From: Gemmatimonadales bacterium UBA7835
GTDB lineage: Bacteria > Gemmatimonadota > Gemmatimonadetes > Longimicrobiales > Gaopeijiaceae
Reading direction: 5' to 3'
NCBI GenBank assembly: GCA_002500925.1
Contig: DLTN01000123.1
Span: 5,330 to 69,329 of the forward strand
Length of the DNA: 64,000 bases
This document shows, piece by piece, positions 8,496-19,830 of this stretch (positions within the stretch are counted from its first letter, which is position 1; each line of letters starts with the position of its first letter). The notes under the pieces were generated by a model that saw only the letters and a program-made list of their open reading frames with translations, had not been told where the DNA came from and made no database searches. Position numbers and translations under genes: made by a program.

Positions 8496-9743
8496 ATGAT
8501 TCGATGCACCCTAACCTCCAAATTCACCGTAGCAATGCTCTTCACATTGGCAACTGCGGTTACTCCCTCACTTTCAGCTGGTCAGGACTACTGGCCTGGC
8601 GCTCACCTCGACTGGGAGCGGCTAGATCCGGCCTCAGCAGGTTTTGATCCTGTAAAGCTCGCCGAAGCGGTCCGGTTCGCTATAGCCGCGGAGTCAACCT
8701 CACCCAGAGATCTGGCACTCAATCACGACATGTCATTTGGCCGAGAGCCGAGAGGCGAGGCGATCGGGCCATTCACGGTTCGTGCCCCTCAAAGTGGTGT
8801 CATCGTTCACAAGGGATATATCGTCGCTGAGTGGGGTGACCCCGAAAAAGTCGACAACACATTCAGTGTAGCCAAAAGCTTTCTGTCCACGACTGTTGGC
8901 TTAGCTTGGGACCGAGGATTAATACGAAGCGTGGATGACCGGTTGCGTTCTTACATGCCGCCGATTGTCCTCGAGCCGGGGGATGGTGAGCCGAACGATC
9001 AGGAGGGGAGGCGCCCAAAGCTACTTTTCGAATCTGACAACAACCAGAAAATCACTTGGGATCACCTGCTTCGGCAGACCAGTGATTGGGAGGGCACTTT
9101 ATGGGGAAAGCCCGAATGGGCAGACCGGCCCGACCAAGATCGATCAACATGGCTAACGAGGGAACGTGTTGAACCCGGAACAGTGTATGAATACAACGAC
9201 ACTCGAGTGAACCTCCTCGCATTAGCCGCTACGAGTGTGTGGCGTCGTCCTCTGCCGGAGGTCCTGCGCGAATACGTTATGGACCCGATCGGTGCGTCAC
9301 CCACCTGGCGCTGGCATGGTTATCAGAACTCTTGGATCATCATGGACGGGGTCATGGTGCAGGCGCCAAGCGGAGGGAGCCATTGGGGTGGAGGCATGCT
9401 AATCAATGCCTACGACCTCGCTCGCTTCGGATTGCTCACTATGCACAAAGGCATGTGGGATGGGAAAAGGATCATCTCTGAGGAATGGATCGACCTGTCC
9501 ACGACGCCAGGTGATGTAAACGAGTCATACGGCTTCATGAACTACATGCTAAACCCAGACGGCAGCCGCTACTCTAATGCGCCTGATTATACATGGACTC
9601 ACTCAGGCGCGGGGTCAAACCTCGTTTACGTCGACCCTGCTAATGAGCTTGTGGTGGTTGCCCGCTGGATCCGAGGCAACCAAATGAATGACTTGCTCGG
9701 CCTAGTCTTTGACGCAATGGGAGACCTAGCAACCGCACGCTGA
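8496..9743 (+). CDS. Secreted serine hydrolase, beta-lactamase/PBP-like family
   Basis: About 415 residues, exported. Residues 1-28 form a signal peptide (basic MIRCTLTSK then hydrophobic, with cleavage near SLSA-G). The serine beta-lactamase-fold motif SxxK is S124-V-A-K127, inside NTFSVAKS; the second motif is YND at 233-235, followed by RVNLLALA; a late SGAGSN stretch may replace the KTG box. Such proteins are usually peptidases or esterases acting on D-amino-acid or ester substrates, not resistance enzymes. ATG 8466 would add ten residues before the signal peptide. Divergent from the AddB-like gene with ~135 bases between. Confidence 0.85.
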   Translation: MIRCTLTSKFTVAMLFTLATAVTPSLSAGQDYWPGAHLDWERLDPASAGFDPVKLAEAVRFAIAAESTSPRDLALNHDMSFGREPRGEAIGPFTVRAPQSGVIVHKGYIVAEWGDPEKVDNTFSVAKSFLSTTVGLAWDRGLIRSVDDRLRSYMPPIVLEPGDGEPNDQEGRRPKLLFESDNNQKITWDHLLRQTSDWEGTLWGKPEWADRPDQDRSTWLTRERVEPGTVYEYNDTRVNLLALAATSVWRRPLPEVLREYVMDPIGASPTWRWHGYQNSWIIMDGVMVQAPSGGSHWGGGMLINAYDLARFGLLTMHKGMWDGKRIISEEWIDLSTTPGDVNESYGFMNYMLNPDGSRYSNAPDYTWTHSGAGSNLVYVDPANELVVVARWIRGNQMNDLLGLVFDAMGDLATAR

Positions 9744-9813
9744 CCGGCAGTGTGAACGCCACTCTGACGGTGGAGCCAGAAACAATAAGGAGAGGGGTCT
9801 CATTCTCTATTCT

Positions 9814-10185
9814 ATGATGAGAAGGTTCTCCTTAATCACACTGCTCATTTCAGTGGGTTGCTCGACAGGTAGCTCAACAGAGCCTGCCGCGTGCACAAAA
9901 GAGTATGTCTATGGGTTACATGCCCAAATCAAGGACGCTCGGAGCGACAGTGCTATCGCACAAGGAACGATCCTCACACTTCAGGAGGGCAGCTATCAGG
10001 AAGTCGTGACCGAATCATGGGATGGATTGATGATGTTCGGCGCTGGTGAACGTCCGGGCGAGTACACAGTGACGGCCGAGCGTCTCGGCTACGATGAGTG
10101 GACGATGAGCGGAGTAGAGATTTTGTCGGACGGTTGCCACGTCATCCCGGTTTCATTGAGAGTTCAAATGGCACCGGCATCATGA
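9814..10185 (+). CDS. Small lipoprotein with carboxypeptidase-regulatory-like (beta-sandwich) domain
   Basis: 123 residues. The N-terminus MMRRFSLITLLISVGC is a lipoprotein signal with a lipobox ending in Cys16. The rest (YVYGLHAQIKDARSDSAI, then PGEYTVTAERLGYDEW) looks like the carboxypeptidase-D-regulatory-like fold common in surface proteins of this kind of bacterium. Two later cysteines (CTKEYV and DGCHV) may form a disulfide. The function is unknown; it follows the secreted hydrolase by ~70 bases and may share its transcript. The terminator hairpin at 10231 closes the unit. Confidence 0.7.
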   Translation: MMRRFSLITLLISVGCSTGSSTEPAACTKEYVYGLHAQIKDARSDSAIAQGTILTLQEGSYQEVVTESWDGLMMFGAGERPGEYTVTAERLGYDEWTMSGVEILSDGCHVIPVSLRVQMAPAS

Positions 10186-10230
10186 CCCATCACCTAATGG
10201 AAAATCCGGCTGGGTAAGAACAAAAGCAGG

Positions 10231-10260
10231 AGGGAGTGGCGAATCTATTCGCCACTCCCT
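10231..10260 (-). terminator. Strong hairpin terminator between convergent genes
   Basis: A perfect 13-bp inverted repeat (AGGGAGTGGCGAA / TTCGCCACTCCCT) with a 4-base TCTA loop. Read on the minus strand it is followed by a T-rich run (CTGCTTTTGTTCTT), as expected for Rho-independent termination of glnN. On the plus strand the following sequence is pyrimidine-rich but not a clear U-tract, so termination of the lipoprotein transcript is weaker evidence. Confidence 0.85.
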
Positions 10261-10305
10261 CTCCCTTCAGGTCACAACACCCCCGCTCGGACGCCTGTCC
10301 TGCCT

Positions 10306-12474
10306 CTACTTCACAAAGAGCATGTCCCGATAAGCAGGTACCGGCCAAAGGTCATCAGGCACCACGCGCTCAAGACGATCTACTACGTCACGGACGTCAT
10401 TCATCGCGGGTATAATGTTCGTTCTCATGTGTTCGGCTTTTGAGACCACGTCGTCACCGCCAAGCTCTTGGTTCACTGACGCTAACAATCCAGTCTTCTC
10501 GTTGAGCGCGTCGACTAAGTCATTAACTCGTTGCGCCGTCGCCAGAACACCGCCGGCCTTCATACCGAGATCGTCCGCGCGCTCCGCTGTGGTGAGCAAG
10601 TTATTCAAGTACCGAACCGCAGCCGGTAAGAACATCGTCTCTGCCATGTGCTGCGCCGTCTCGCCTTCGATGTTGATAGCTATGAAGTACTGTTCGACAA
10701 AGATCTCGAAACGGCTCTCCAGTTCGCGATTAGATAGCACGCCGTATTTCTCGAAGAGTTTTAGATTCTTCTCGTCCACCATCTTAGGCAAAGCGTCCAT
10801 GGTGCTGCGCAGGTTCAGTAACCCACGACCCTCTGCCTCAGTAACCCACTCATCCGCGTAGTTGTCACCGTTGAAGATCACGTGTTTGAATTCGTGGATC
10901 TCCGAGGCTAGCAAGGAACGGAGCGCATCATCAAACGATGTGCCTTGCTCGAGTTCAGCTTCGAGCTTCGTACACAGATCATCAATCGCCTCGGCGACTA
11001 CGGTATTTAGCACCATAGCCGGAAAAGAAACGCTCTGCGACGAGCCGAGCGCACGGAACTCCCACTTGTTACCCGTGAAAGCGAAAGGAGAAGTTCGGTT
11101 CCGGTCACCCGCGTGCTTAGGGAGATTTGGGAGCGATTTCACTCCAAGGCCAAGAAGGCCAGAAGGCATACTACTGGTGGCCTCACCTGCCTTCTCAATC
11201 TGCTCAAAAACATCCTGAAGCTGATCACCGCAGAAAGCCGAGATAATGGCTGGAGGCGCTTCGTTAGCGCCAAGACGGTGGTCATTCCCTGCATGGGCTA
11301 CGGCTGCTCGCAGCAGATCCTGGTGCTTAGCTACAGCCTTTAGTGTAGCCGAGCAGAAGAACAGGAACTGCATGTTATCGTGCGGAGTCTCACCGGGTTC
11401 CAGAAGGTTCTGATCTTCCGTGCTAAGCGACCAATTCAGGTGCTTACCGCTGCCGTTCACACCCTGGAACGGTTTCTCATGCAGTAAGCAAACGAGTCCA
11501 TACTTTCGAGCCACCCGGAGAAGCGTAGACATTACGAGTTGCTGATGGTCCGCTGCCTGGTTGGCATCTTCATAGATAGGAGCCATCTCATACTGACCCG
11601 GTGCCACCTCATTGTGACGTGTGGTGATCGGCACCCCGAGCCTATAAAGCTCAAGCTCCACCTCATTCATGCATTCTAGGACGCGCGATGGGATCGACCC
11701 GAAATAGTGATCGTCAAGCTCCTGACCCTTTGGCGGTTTTGTGCCAAATAGCGTTCGGCCCGCAGTTTGAAGGTCTGGTCGTCGGTAGTAGAACTCCTCG
11801 TCGACCAGAAAGAACTCCTGCTCAGCACCACAAGTCGCGGTAACGGGCTTCGATGGAGAGCCAAATAGTTCAAGGGCACGACGCGCCTGAACGTCAATCA
11901 CATCCATCGAACGAAGTAAGGGCGTCTTCTTGTCGAGTGCATCGCCCGCCCACGATGCAAAAACAGTAGGAATGCATAGATACGCCCCGCCCGGACCCTC
12001 CATAATAAAGGCTGGTGAGGTCGGATCCCATCCTGTGTATCCCCTCGCTTCGAAAGTGGCTCGCAGGCCGCCGGTAGGAAATGAGGACCCGTCAGGCTCA
12101 CCCTGCACAAGCTCCTTACCTCGGAAGTCTGTAATAGCACGGCCGTCCCCAGTCGGCTTTAAAAAGGAGTCATGTTTTTCAGCTGTGCTGCCGGTCAATG
12201 GCTGAAACCAGTGGGCATAATGGGTGGCACCCTTCTCTAGAGCCCACTCCTTCATAGCGGACGCTACTGCGTCCGCAACTGACTCGTCCAGCTCTGTCCG
12301 GTTCTGGATCGTAGAGAGCAAAGCCTCATACTGCGCACTAGGCATACGAGCTTTCATCTCGTAGAGACCGAAAAGATTTTCACCAAACACCTCTTCAAGG
12401 TTTGTGCGGGTTCGCTTCTCAATCGCAGTTGTCGAGTCGTATTTCGCTGCAGCCAGAGTGTCGAAGCGTGACAT
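10306..12474 (-). CDS. glnN: Glutamine synthetase type III
   Basis: 722 residues, the size of GSIII (type I is ~450). It makes glutamine from glutamate, ammonia and ATP in the cytoplasm. Family segments include [48 protein letters not shown] (the NEVAPxQ metal/glutamate loop), [10 protein letters not shown] and [16 protein letters not shown]. The start at 12474 has a GGAG ribosome site 6 bases upstream; an in-frame ATG at 12534 would add a 20-residue tail unlike the family. Transcription probably starts in the AT-rich 12540-12610 region and ends at the 10231 hairpin. Confidence 0.95.
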   Translation of the reverse strand: MSRFDTLAAAKYDSTTAIEKRTRTNLEEVFGENLFGLYEMKARMPSAQYEALLSTIQNRTELDESVADAVASAMKEWALEKGATHYAHWFQPLTGSTAEKHDSFLKPTGDGRAITDFRGKELVQGEPDGSSFPTGGLRATFEARGYTGWDPTSPAFIMEGPGGAYLCIPTVFASWAGDALDKKTPLLRSMDVIDVQARRALELFGSPSKPVTATCGAEQEFFLVDEEFYYRRPDLQTAGRTLFGTKPPKGQELDDHYFGSIPSRVLECMNEVELELYRLGVPITTRHNEVAPGQYEMAPIYEDANQAADHQQLVMSTLLRVARKYGLVCLLHEKPFQGVNGSGKHLNWSLSTEDQNLLEPGETPHDNMQFLFFCSATLKAVAKHQDLLRAAVAHAGNDHRLGANEAPPAIISAFCGDQLQDVFEQIEKAGEATSSMPSGLLGLGVKSLPNLPKHAGDRNRTSPFAFTGNKWEFRALGSSQSVSFPAMVLNTVVAEAIDDLCTKLEAELEQGTSFDDALRSLLASEIHEFKHVIFNGDNYADEWVTEAEGRGLLNLRSTMDALPKMVDEKNLKLFEKYGVLSNRELESRFEIFVEQYFIAINIEGETAQHMAETMFLPAAVRYLNNLLTTAERADDLGMKAGGVLATAQRVNDLVDALNEKTGLLASVNQELGGDDVVSKAEHMRTNIIPAMNDVRDVVDRLERVVPDDLWPVPAYRDMLFVK

Positions 12475-12618
12475 GGAAACTCCAAATAGGGTGAGGTGCC
12501 TTAACTGTCCGAGAACCTGCGAAAGACAGGACACACTCTCAACCCCACAATAAGCTATTTTATGCTAACTTTTATTACGCTAATATTTATTATTTCCTTA
12601 TATCTAATGGTATAGAGC
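12475..12618. promoter_or_regulatory. AT-rich divergent promoter region with repeated GCTAAnnTTTATTA box
   Basis: The gap between glnN and the ATPase gene contains the most AT-rich stretch nearby (about 12548-12612). It holds two 14-base direct repeats, GCTAACTTTTATTA at 12564-12577 and GCTAATATTTATTA at 12579-12592 (12 of 14 identical, 15-base period), preceded by a degenerate third copy (GCTATTTTAT at 12554). The repeats may be regulator-binding sites or simply promoter -10-like sequence for both directions. Confidence 0.45.
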
Positions 12619-14097
12619 GTGCGCTTTACAGGAAGATCCCGTGAACTCGGCATTCTCCGAACCGGATTCGATAAGCTAGAAGCTCAGTGTCATTTTGTGA
12701 GCGGACCGCCTGGAGCAGGCACCTCCACACTAGTACGCCATGCAAGCAAAGGCCGATCCGGGCTTTCATTTCGGTGTCCACCCCGCCCCGATCCACTCAT
12801 CCGGCTCTCACTCCGAGACCGCATAGAACAAACGTTCCATCAGGCACCCATAAGCAGCGACCTTCAGCAATCCGAAACGACACACGAGTCAATCACACAG
12901 TCGAGTGGCGCGACCCTAGGATGGGCTCAGTTGTTCTCGCTCCTTTTGGGACAGGCTGAGAAGAGTAAACCCTTCATCTTGACCCTGGACGACGCCCATC
13001 GGCTGACCGAAGCGAGATCACGATTTGAGGTTGCACTTGCAGATGCCTTGAGGAAGGCTCAAGGATCAGGGATCCCATTCCACGTGGTCCTCGCAGGAAG
13101 AGCCGGATCCATGCCAAAAGTCGGCCTAGACTTGCCGATCACAGCACCCAAGACTCGGATTCACGTGGGCCCCCTCCCTCTGCGAGCTGCAGCCCCCCAC
13201 CTCCCCGGCAACGAAGCGTACGAGAAAATCCGAGCTTACGGTGTCTTTGGTGGCTATCCCGGAGTCCTCACACACCTCGACACTAAGGTAACCGTCGGGA
13301 CGAACGTCCGGCGCCTCCTGCTTCCCGATACCGGAAGCCTAGGGGACCTGCCAATGACATGGCTTGAAACAGCGATTCACACTCCCACTCGCTACATCGC
13401 CGTGCTTGAATCATTGTCACAAGGCGAAGCCGGATGGGCTCAACTATCCAAGGCGATCCCAGACCTTACGAAGGCTGGACAGATAGCCCCCTACCTAAAG
13501 AAGCTCTCAGAACTCGGATTAATCCATGCTCATCGCTCGCTCGATGCGAGGCCGCGTGGTCGTAACACAAGGTATGCCCTTTCCGACCCATTCCTTGCCT
13601 TCTGGCTCCGCTTTATTCTGCCGTGGCGCTCTTCGGAGCGAGATGAGGAGATCGTTCCTTACTACGCGTCGGAAGTCCGACCCAGAATCCGCGATCATCT
13701 CCAGCAGGTCATGGCTCCAGTATGCCGCCGACACATGGAGATAGATGCATTAGAGACATTCGGGTCCAACGCACGCGACGCTGGAGCAATCTGGAACAAC
13801 GAAGCCGAGCTGCCCATAGCCGGGACGCTGGGCACCGGAGCTACATACTACGGCCTCTGCCTCTGGGACCCTCCAGCAAACAGACCCCGCAAGCCAGAGC
13901 TCACTCCCCTAGAAAAAATCGACCGGAGTATTCGAAATACCCGATACGGCTTTGGGCGCGAGCAAAGACTCAGGGTTGTGTTCACTGGGAAAAACACACC
14001 AAACTGGCTACGACGGGAGGCCGCCCGACGGAGTGACGCCCGTATCATCAATGCGTCCGACATGCTCGGGGATAAGTCAGATCAAGGAACGTCCTAA
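12619..14097 (+). CDS. DUF234-like AAA-type ATPase with degenerate P-loop
   Basis: 492 residues resembling the archaeal-type AAA ATPases with a C-terminal DUF234 restriction-like domain: an N-terminal FTGRSRELG start, a P-loop region, a Walker B LTLDDAH near residue 120, a winged-helix part (SKAIPDLTKAGQIAPYLKKLSELGLI) and a C-terminal nuclease-like domain after YALSDPFLAFWLRF. The P-loop reads SGPPGAGTST (28-37): the Walker lysine is replaced by T35, so ATP hydrolysis is doubtful. GTG start, no clear ribosome site. Role unknown; members are often mobile or toxin-like. Divergent from glnN. Confidence 0.75.
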   Translation: MRFTGRSRELGILRTGFDKLEAQCHFVSGPPGAGTSTLVRHASKGRSGLSFRCPPRPDPLIRLSLRDRIEQTFHQAPISSDLQQSETTHESITQSSGATLGWAQLFSLLLGQAEKSKPFILTLDDAHRLTEARSRFEVALADALRKAQGSGIPFHVVLAGRAGSMPKVGLDLPITAPKTRIHVGPLPLRAAAPHLPGNEAYEKIRAYGVFGGYPGVLTHLDTKVTVGTNVRRLLLPDTGSLGDLPMTWLETAIHTPTRYIAVLESLSQGEAGWAQLSKAIPDLTKAGQIAPYLKKLSELGLIHAHRSLDARPRGRNTRYALSDPFLAFWLRFILPWRSSERDEEIVPYYASEVRPRIRDHLQQVMAPVCRRHMEIDALETFGSNARDAGAIWNNEAELPIAGTLGTGATYYGLCLWDPPANRPRKPELTPLEKIDRSIRNTRYGFGREQRLRVVFTGKNTPNWLRREAARRSDARIINASDMLGDKSDQGTS

Positions 14098-14147
14098 GCC
14101 CGAACTGTCACGCCTGTGTCAACTAATTCCTGAAGATACACCCGTAC

Positions 14148-16097
<1,950 letters not shown>

Positions 16098-16118
16098 TTA
16101 TGCGGCGCGGCGTGGCGC

Positions 16119-16478
16119 CTATTCAGTCTCCGCCTGCACGAAGACAATGCGCTCAATCGGTGTGTCCGGCATGTAATCGTTCACACGCCGGACAAAGTCA
16201 CCCTTCATCATGTTTAATTCCATCAACCACGGACTGCTGCGAACCTCTACTATAAGAACCCCATCTTCTACGCTACGGGCCCGGGTCACCCTGGCCACAG
16301 CATCTCCTACTAACGCGGACCACTCATCCAACACAGACATGCGGCGAACCTGATCTAACACGCCATGGTCCTCAAGAATCTTGTCTACTATCGAGCCCAG
16401 AGCTACCGGTTTTTTAGAACCTTCCTCTCCACCGAACTCGAAACGAGCGAAACCCTCGTCAGCGCTGGCTCTCATCAC
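16119..16478 (-). CDS. DciA-family (DUF721) replicative helicase loader
   Basis: 119-residue DUF721/DciA protein. The conserved core is LDEWSALVGDAVARVTRARSVEDGVLIVEV..SPWLMELNMMKGDFVRRVN, the KH-like DciA fold. DciA loads the DnaB helicase in bacteria lacking DnaC/DnaI. It begins inside the last codon of recF (ATGA overlap) and is followed by gyrB, an order seen in many phyla, which supports the call. Confidence 0.85.
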   Translation of the reverse strand: MMRASADEGFARFEFGGEEGSKKPVALGSIVDKILEDHGVLDQVRRMSVLDEWSALVGDAVARVTRARSVEDGVLIVEVRSSPWLMELNMMKGDFVRRVNDYMPDTPIERIVFVQAETE

Positions 16479-17599
16479 GTCGTGATCTCCCCAGCCTCAA
16501 TCTTCCAGCGTGGCAAGGCGTCGCGTCGGACCCTGACATCCGCGTCCTTGGGTGCTGTTAAGACAACCTGTCCCGTATCTTCCGCTTCCATCACCTCAAG
16601 AATCCGTTCGCTTCGCCCCGCATCGAGTTCCGCAAAAACATCATCAAGAAGAATCATGGGTCTCCGACTCCGACGCTCACGTATCGTCATCGCTTCGACC
16701 AATCGCAGAGCAAGTGCAGCCGTGCGTCGCTGACCACCTGAACCGTAGTCCCTGAAATCCAAGTCGTCACCCGTGCCACACACCTGTAAACGCAGATCGT
16801 CCCGATGCGGTCCGACCAACGTTATTCCGCGACGCGCCTCTCTGTCACGGGAACCCTCTAGTGCCTCACGGAATGACTCCCTCGACGCTGCTATGTCAGC
16901 TCCGCTCTCCAACGATACGTTCGGTCGGTAGGACATCCGCGCGCTCCGTCCGCCACTAATACGTCTATAGTAGCCGTCGAACGCACTGGATCGTGATTCG
17001 ATCCAGCTTCGTCGCCAAATCATGATCTCGGCGCCGGCCTCGGTCAGGCCCGGATCCCAGGCTGAGACAACCGACGCAGGCTGACCCGCTTTCAGGGCCG
17101 CGTTTCGGCTCACAAGATTTTTCTTGTAGCTGGACAGGGACTTGACGTAGCCTGGCTCGTTGAGCGCAAGGACGATATCCAAGAAACGTCGCCGATCCGC
17201 AGGCCCGCCGCTGACTAAGTCGACGTCCGAAGGTGAAAAGATCACGGCCGAGAAGTGACCTAGGCCATCGGCAAGCCGATCAGAGTTAGCACCGTTGACC
17301 GACACCCTCTTTCTCTTGCCCTTCTTTTCGAAGGCAGCCGCAACACGGGTTCCATGAGGTTCGTCCGATTGTCCTTCCGTCTTTCCTACAACTCGGAAAA
17401 CCTCCTCTCCGAACGCAACCATCTGAGAATCACGAGCTCCCCGAAAGGAACGCAGTGTCTCAAGATAGTATATGGCTTCGAGAAAATTAGACTTTCCCTG
17501 AGCATTGTCCCCGATCAGCGCCACCCCTTCACGAGGCACCTCCAAATCCTGATTTTTGAGATTTCGGAAGTGCCTTACAGAGAGCTCGCTGAGATACAC
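16475..17599 (-). CDS. recF: DNA replication and repair protein RecF
   Basis: 374-residue SMC-like ATPase that helps load RecA on gapped DNA. Walker A is GDNAQGKSN (residues ~30-38), the ABC signature is SGGQRRTAAL, and Walker B is MILLDDVFAELD. The N-terminus YLSELSVRHFRNLKN is typical. First gene of the recF-dciA-gyrB set; the 4-base overlap with dciA implies coupling. No dnaA or dnaN lies on the window side upstream. Confidence 0.95.
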   Translation of the reverse strand: MYLSELSVRHFRNLKNQDLEVPREGVALIGDNAQGKSNFLEAIYYLETLRSFRGARDSQMVAFGEEVFRVVGKTEGQSDEPHGTRVAAAFEKKGKRKRVSVNGANSDRLADGLGHFSAVIFSPSDVDLVSGGPADRRRFLDIVLALNEPGYVKSLSSYKKNLVSRNAALKAGQPASVVSAWDPGLTEAGAEIMIWRRSWIESRSSAFDGYYRRISGGRSARMSYRPNVSLESGADIAASRESFREALEGSRDREARRGITLVGPHRDDLRLQVCGTGDDLDFRDYGSGGQRRTAALALRLVEAMTIRERRSRRPMILLDDVFAELDAGRSERILEVMEAEDTGQVVLTAPKDADVRVRRDALPRWKIEAGEITT

Positions 17600-17728
17600 G
17601 GTTAACTAGTCTGGAGAGTCTCAAATGCCATTCGGAAATCTAACGATTTCGTGCCCCACCGCGAACTCCAAAAAAGCGCTAAGGCTAGGGTCTTCGGGGG
17701 AAGACATCGCCCCTTGGACTTAAGGTGG

Positions 17729-18514
17729 TCACGACCCCTTAAACTCAGCTTTCCGCTTATCAAGAAACGCTTGCATCCCTTCCTTCATATCTTCGGTCGA
17801 CGCGAGCAAGCCGAACGCCGACGACTCAAAGCCAAGGGCGGCTTCAGTCCCAGTATCCAAAGCCCGGTAGATGGACTCTAGCGCGAGCCTAACGGCTACA
17901 GGTCCATTTTTTGTGATTTTTCTTGCGAGTATTTTCGCTTCGTCCATAACAGCATCTGGCTTCGCCACCAGGGACACTAGTCCTATGGCTTGAGCCCTCT
18001 CTGCCCCGATGACCTCACCAGACAATGTCAATTCGATAGCTCGCCCCAGGCCCACAAGTCTCGTCAACCTGACAGTACCCCCGTACCCAGGGATGATGCC
18101 CAGCCCAACCTCCGGGAGACCGAAACGAGCGTTCTCGCTCGCAACACGCAGGTGACAGGCAAGGGCCAGCTCACACCCACCTCCGAGCGCATATCCTGAA
18201 ATGGAAGCTATTACCGGTTTGGGAAACAATTCGATTGCTCGAAACACTTCTTGTCCTGCCCTACTCACGGCTACGCCCGACATCGAACTCATGGTCGATA
18301 ACTCACCGATATCGGCCCCGGCAACAAATGCTTTCTCCCCAGCACCACTGAGTATCACAGCGCGTACAGTATCATCGTCACCCAAGCGGGTGAATACTTC
18401 GCCAAGCTCTTGAACTACTTCACCGTTAAGGGCATTGAGCTTCTCCTGCCGGTCGATGCTAACGATTGCTAGCTCATCGTCGTGCTGGACCTTGATGTAT
18501 GTCATATCGCCCAT
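17729..18514 (-). CDS. Enoyl-CoA hydratase/isomerase (crotonase) family protein
   Basis: About 261 residues. Crotonase-fold features are VILSGAGEKAFVAGADIGEL (the first oxyanion-hole region), SGYALGGGCELALACHLRVASENARFGLPEVGLGIIPGYGGTVRL (second oxyanion loop, with the two Glu residues, E in GGCELA and E in LPEVGLG, expected of a true hydratase). It probably hydrates trans-2-enoyl-CoA in beta-oxidation or butyrate metabolism and may act with the dehydrogenase and thiolase at 22.8-25.9 kb. Alternative starts exist at 18538 and 18505. Divergent from ssb with ~180 bases between. Confidence 0.9.
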   Translation of the reverse strand: MGDMTYIKVQHDDELAIVSIDRQEKLNALNGEVVQELGEVFTRLGDDDTVRAVILSGAGEKAFVAGADIGELSTMSSMSGVAVSRAGQEVFRAIELFPKPVIASISGYALGGGCELALACHLRVASENARFGLPEVGLGIIPGYGGTVRLTRLVGLGRAIELTLSGEVIGAERAQAIGLVSLVAKPDAVMDEAKILARKITKNGPVAVRLALESIYRALDTGTEAALGFESSAFGLLASTEDMKEGMQAFLDKRKAEFKGS

Positions 18515-18694
18515 GTCTAAAGCGTCTCCCGAAAGCATGATCGAACGTCGAGGTGGGCCGAAAGATAGCTACCTCGAACCTCATGGAAAAACATTGACGA
18601 CAGCCTTACCTTGGGCCCTGCTTCGACGCCCTAAAGAGAAGCGTCAAATTCCTTACCGGCCTCTGGGCCGCCCCGAACTAGGAGTCTTGTTTCC

Positions 18695-19126
18695 ATGAGT
18701 CGCTCGCTAAATAAGGTCATGCTGATCGGCAACGTGGGGAACGACCCAGAGATCCGTGCTACGAGCTCTGGAACACGAGTTGGTAAAGTCTCTCTGGCAA
18801 CTAACCGGTCCTGGACCGATCGATCAGGCGCAAAAGCCGAAAAAACTGAGTGGCACCGACTGACCTTCTTCGGTCGGCTGGTGGACATCGTCGAGCAGTA
18901 CGTGAAAAAGGGAGATCGACTCTACGTTGAGGGTCGAATAGAGTACTCGCAGACCGAAGGAGACAACGGGCCAAAGTACTGGACCGACGTTGTAATAACG
19001 GAAATGGTGATGCTCGGATCCTCGGGAGTAGGAGGCAGTGATTTTGGGGGAACGAGCGGAGGCGATTTCACCGGTGGTGGCTCAGCCACACCCGGACCCG
19101 AGCCAGACGACGACCTGCCATTCTGA
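18695..19126 (+). CDS. ssb: Single-stranded DNA-binding protein
   Basis: 143 residues with an OB-fold (residues 1-110; MSRSLNKVMLIGNVGNDPEIR and WHRLTFFGRLVDIVEQYVKKGDRLYVEGRIEY), a glycine-rich linker (GGSDFGGTSGGDFTGG) and the acidic tip DDDLPF that recruits replication and repair proteins. Stand-alone, not in the usual rpsF-ssb-rpsR operon, so this may be one of two ssb paralogues. Confidence 0.95.
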   Translation: MSRSLNKVMLIGNVGNDPEIRATSSGTRVGKVSLATNRSWTDRSGAKAEKTEWHRLTFFGRLVDIVEQYVKKGDRLYVEGRIEYSQTEGDNGPKYWTDVVITEMVMLGSSGVGGSDFGGTSGGDFTGGGSATPGPEPDDDLPF

Positions 19127-19172
19127 ATCACCCTCAGCACGGGACCCCTTACTACTATTCGTGCCTCCCGCC

Positions 19173-19493
19173 TTACCCCTCGTCTTCCTGTCGCTTCCAG
19201 AGGCCTAGTAGGTATGCATCATAGCGCTTAGGGTGGCGCCTATAATCCTCAACCCAAACCTCGAACGGCGGGAGTGCTACACGACGGCTAAGCCACTCCG
19301 TTGCTATCCCAACCATCTCAGTGTACGAGATATCATCGGCCTTCGCTTCCTCGGTCAGGACACTGTGAGCCAGGGTGTAAATCTCATCAGGGCTCATGTA
19401 CACGAGTAGATCCGCCACCTGCGCAGAACAGTAGTCATGATACTTCGCGCGCAGGATGTGAAGCGGCTCTTCCGAACCTCCTGCTCCATCCAC
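19173..19493 (-). CDS. Unrecognised small protein sharing a module with the 21691-22389 gene
   Basis: 106 residues, GTG start, no recognised family. From about residue 14 to 102 it aligns end to end, with one gap, to the C-terminal ~90 residues of the 21691-22389 protein: both have L-R-x2-Y-x2-Y-x3-Q-V early and LP-x-FE-x-W-x2-D-x4-P-x2-Y late (LPPFEVWVEDYRRHPKRY here, LPDFESWARDFLARPEAY there). It looks all-helical and soluble. The acidic C-terminus ends KRQEDEG. Real coding is likely because of the paralogy; function unknown. Confidence 0.65.
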   Translation of the reverse strand: MDGAGGSEEPLHILRAKYHDYCSAQVADLLVYMSPDEIYTLAHSVLTEEAKADDISYTEMVGIATEWLSRRVALPPFEVWVEDYRRHPKRYDAYLLGLWKRQEDEG

Positions 19494-19617
19494 CGCGATG
19501 CCTCCGCCGGACGTGAATAAGCCCCGCCAAGTTCACATGGCTAGCCAAGAAAGGGCTCTAGGTCTCCGTCTACTGTTGTCGGCAAAGACTCACTAAAGCA
19601 AGCCTTTTGGAGCCTAG

Positions 19618-19830
19618 CTAGAGTGAAGGGGGCCCAACCTGAAGGTCGACTTCCGCGAGGCTGGACTCTTTTTGACGAAGGTGTCGGTATATAGAACGGC
19701 GCGTCAGCCCATACAAAATCACCCTGCTCATGAATTCCGGGTCGTCGGCTTGAAGCTCCTCCGCCTGGTCTGCGATTTCACGCGGAAGCTGGACAGACAG
19801 TTCCACGGAGCGCGTCTCCCACATAGACAA
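19618..19830 (-). CDS. Putative ribbon-helix-helix (CopG/MetJ-like) DNA-binding protein
   Basis: 70 residues. The order beta strand (SVELSVQLP), helix (REIADQAEELQ) and helix (EFMSRVILYGLTRRSIYRHL) is that of a ribbon-helix-helix dimer, and the N-terminal strand alternates residues as in Arc/CopG proteins. It could regulate its own transcription or neighbouring unknown genes; no toxin partner is evident next to it. The identification rests on pattern only. Confidence 0.55.
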   Translation of the reverse strand: MSMWETRSVELSVQLPREIADQAEELQADDPEFMSRVILYGLTRRSIYRHLRQKESSLAEVDLQVGPPSL

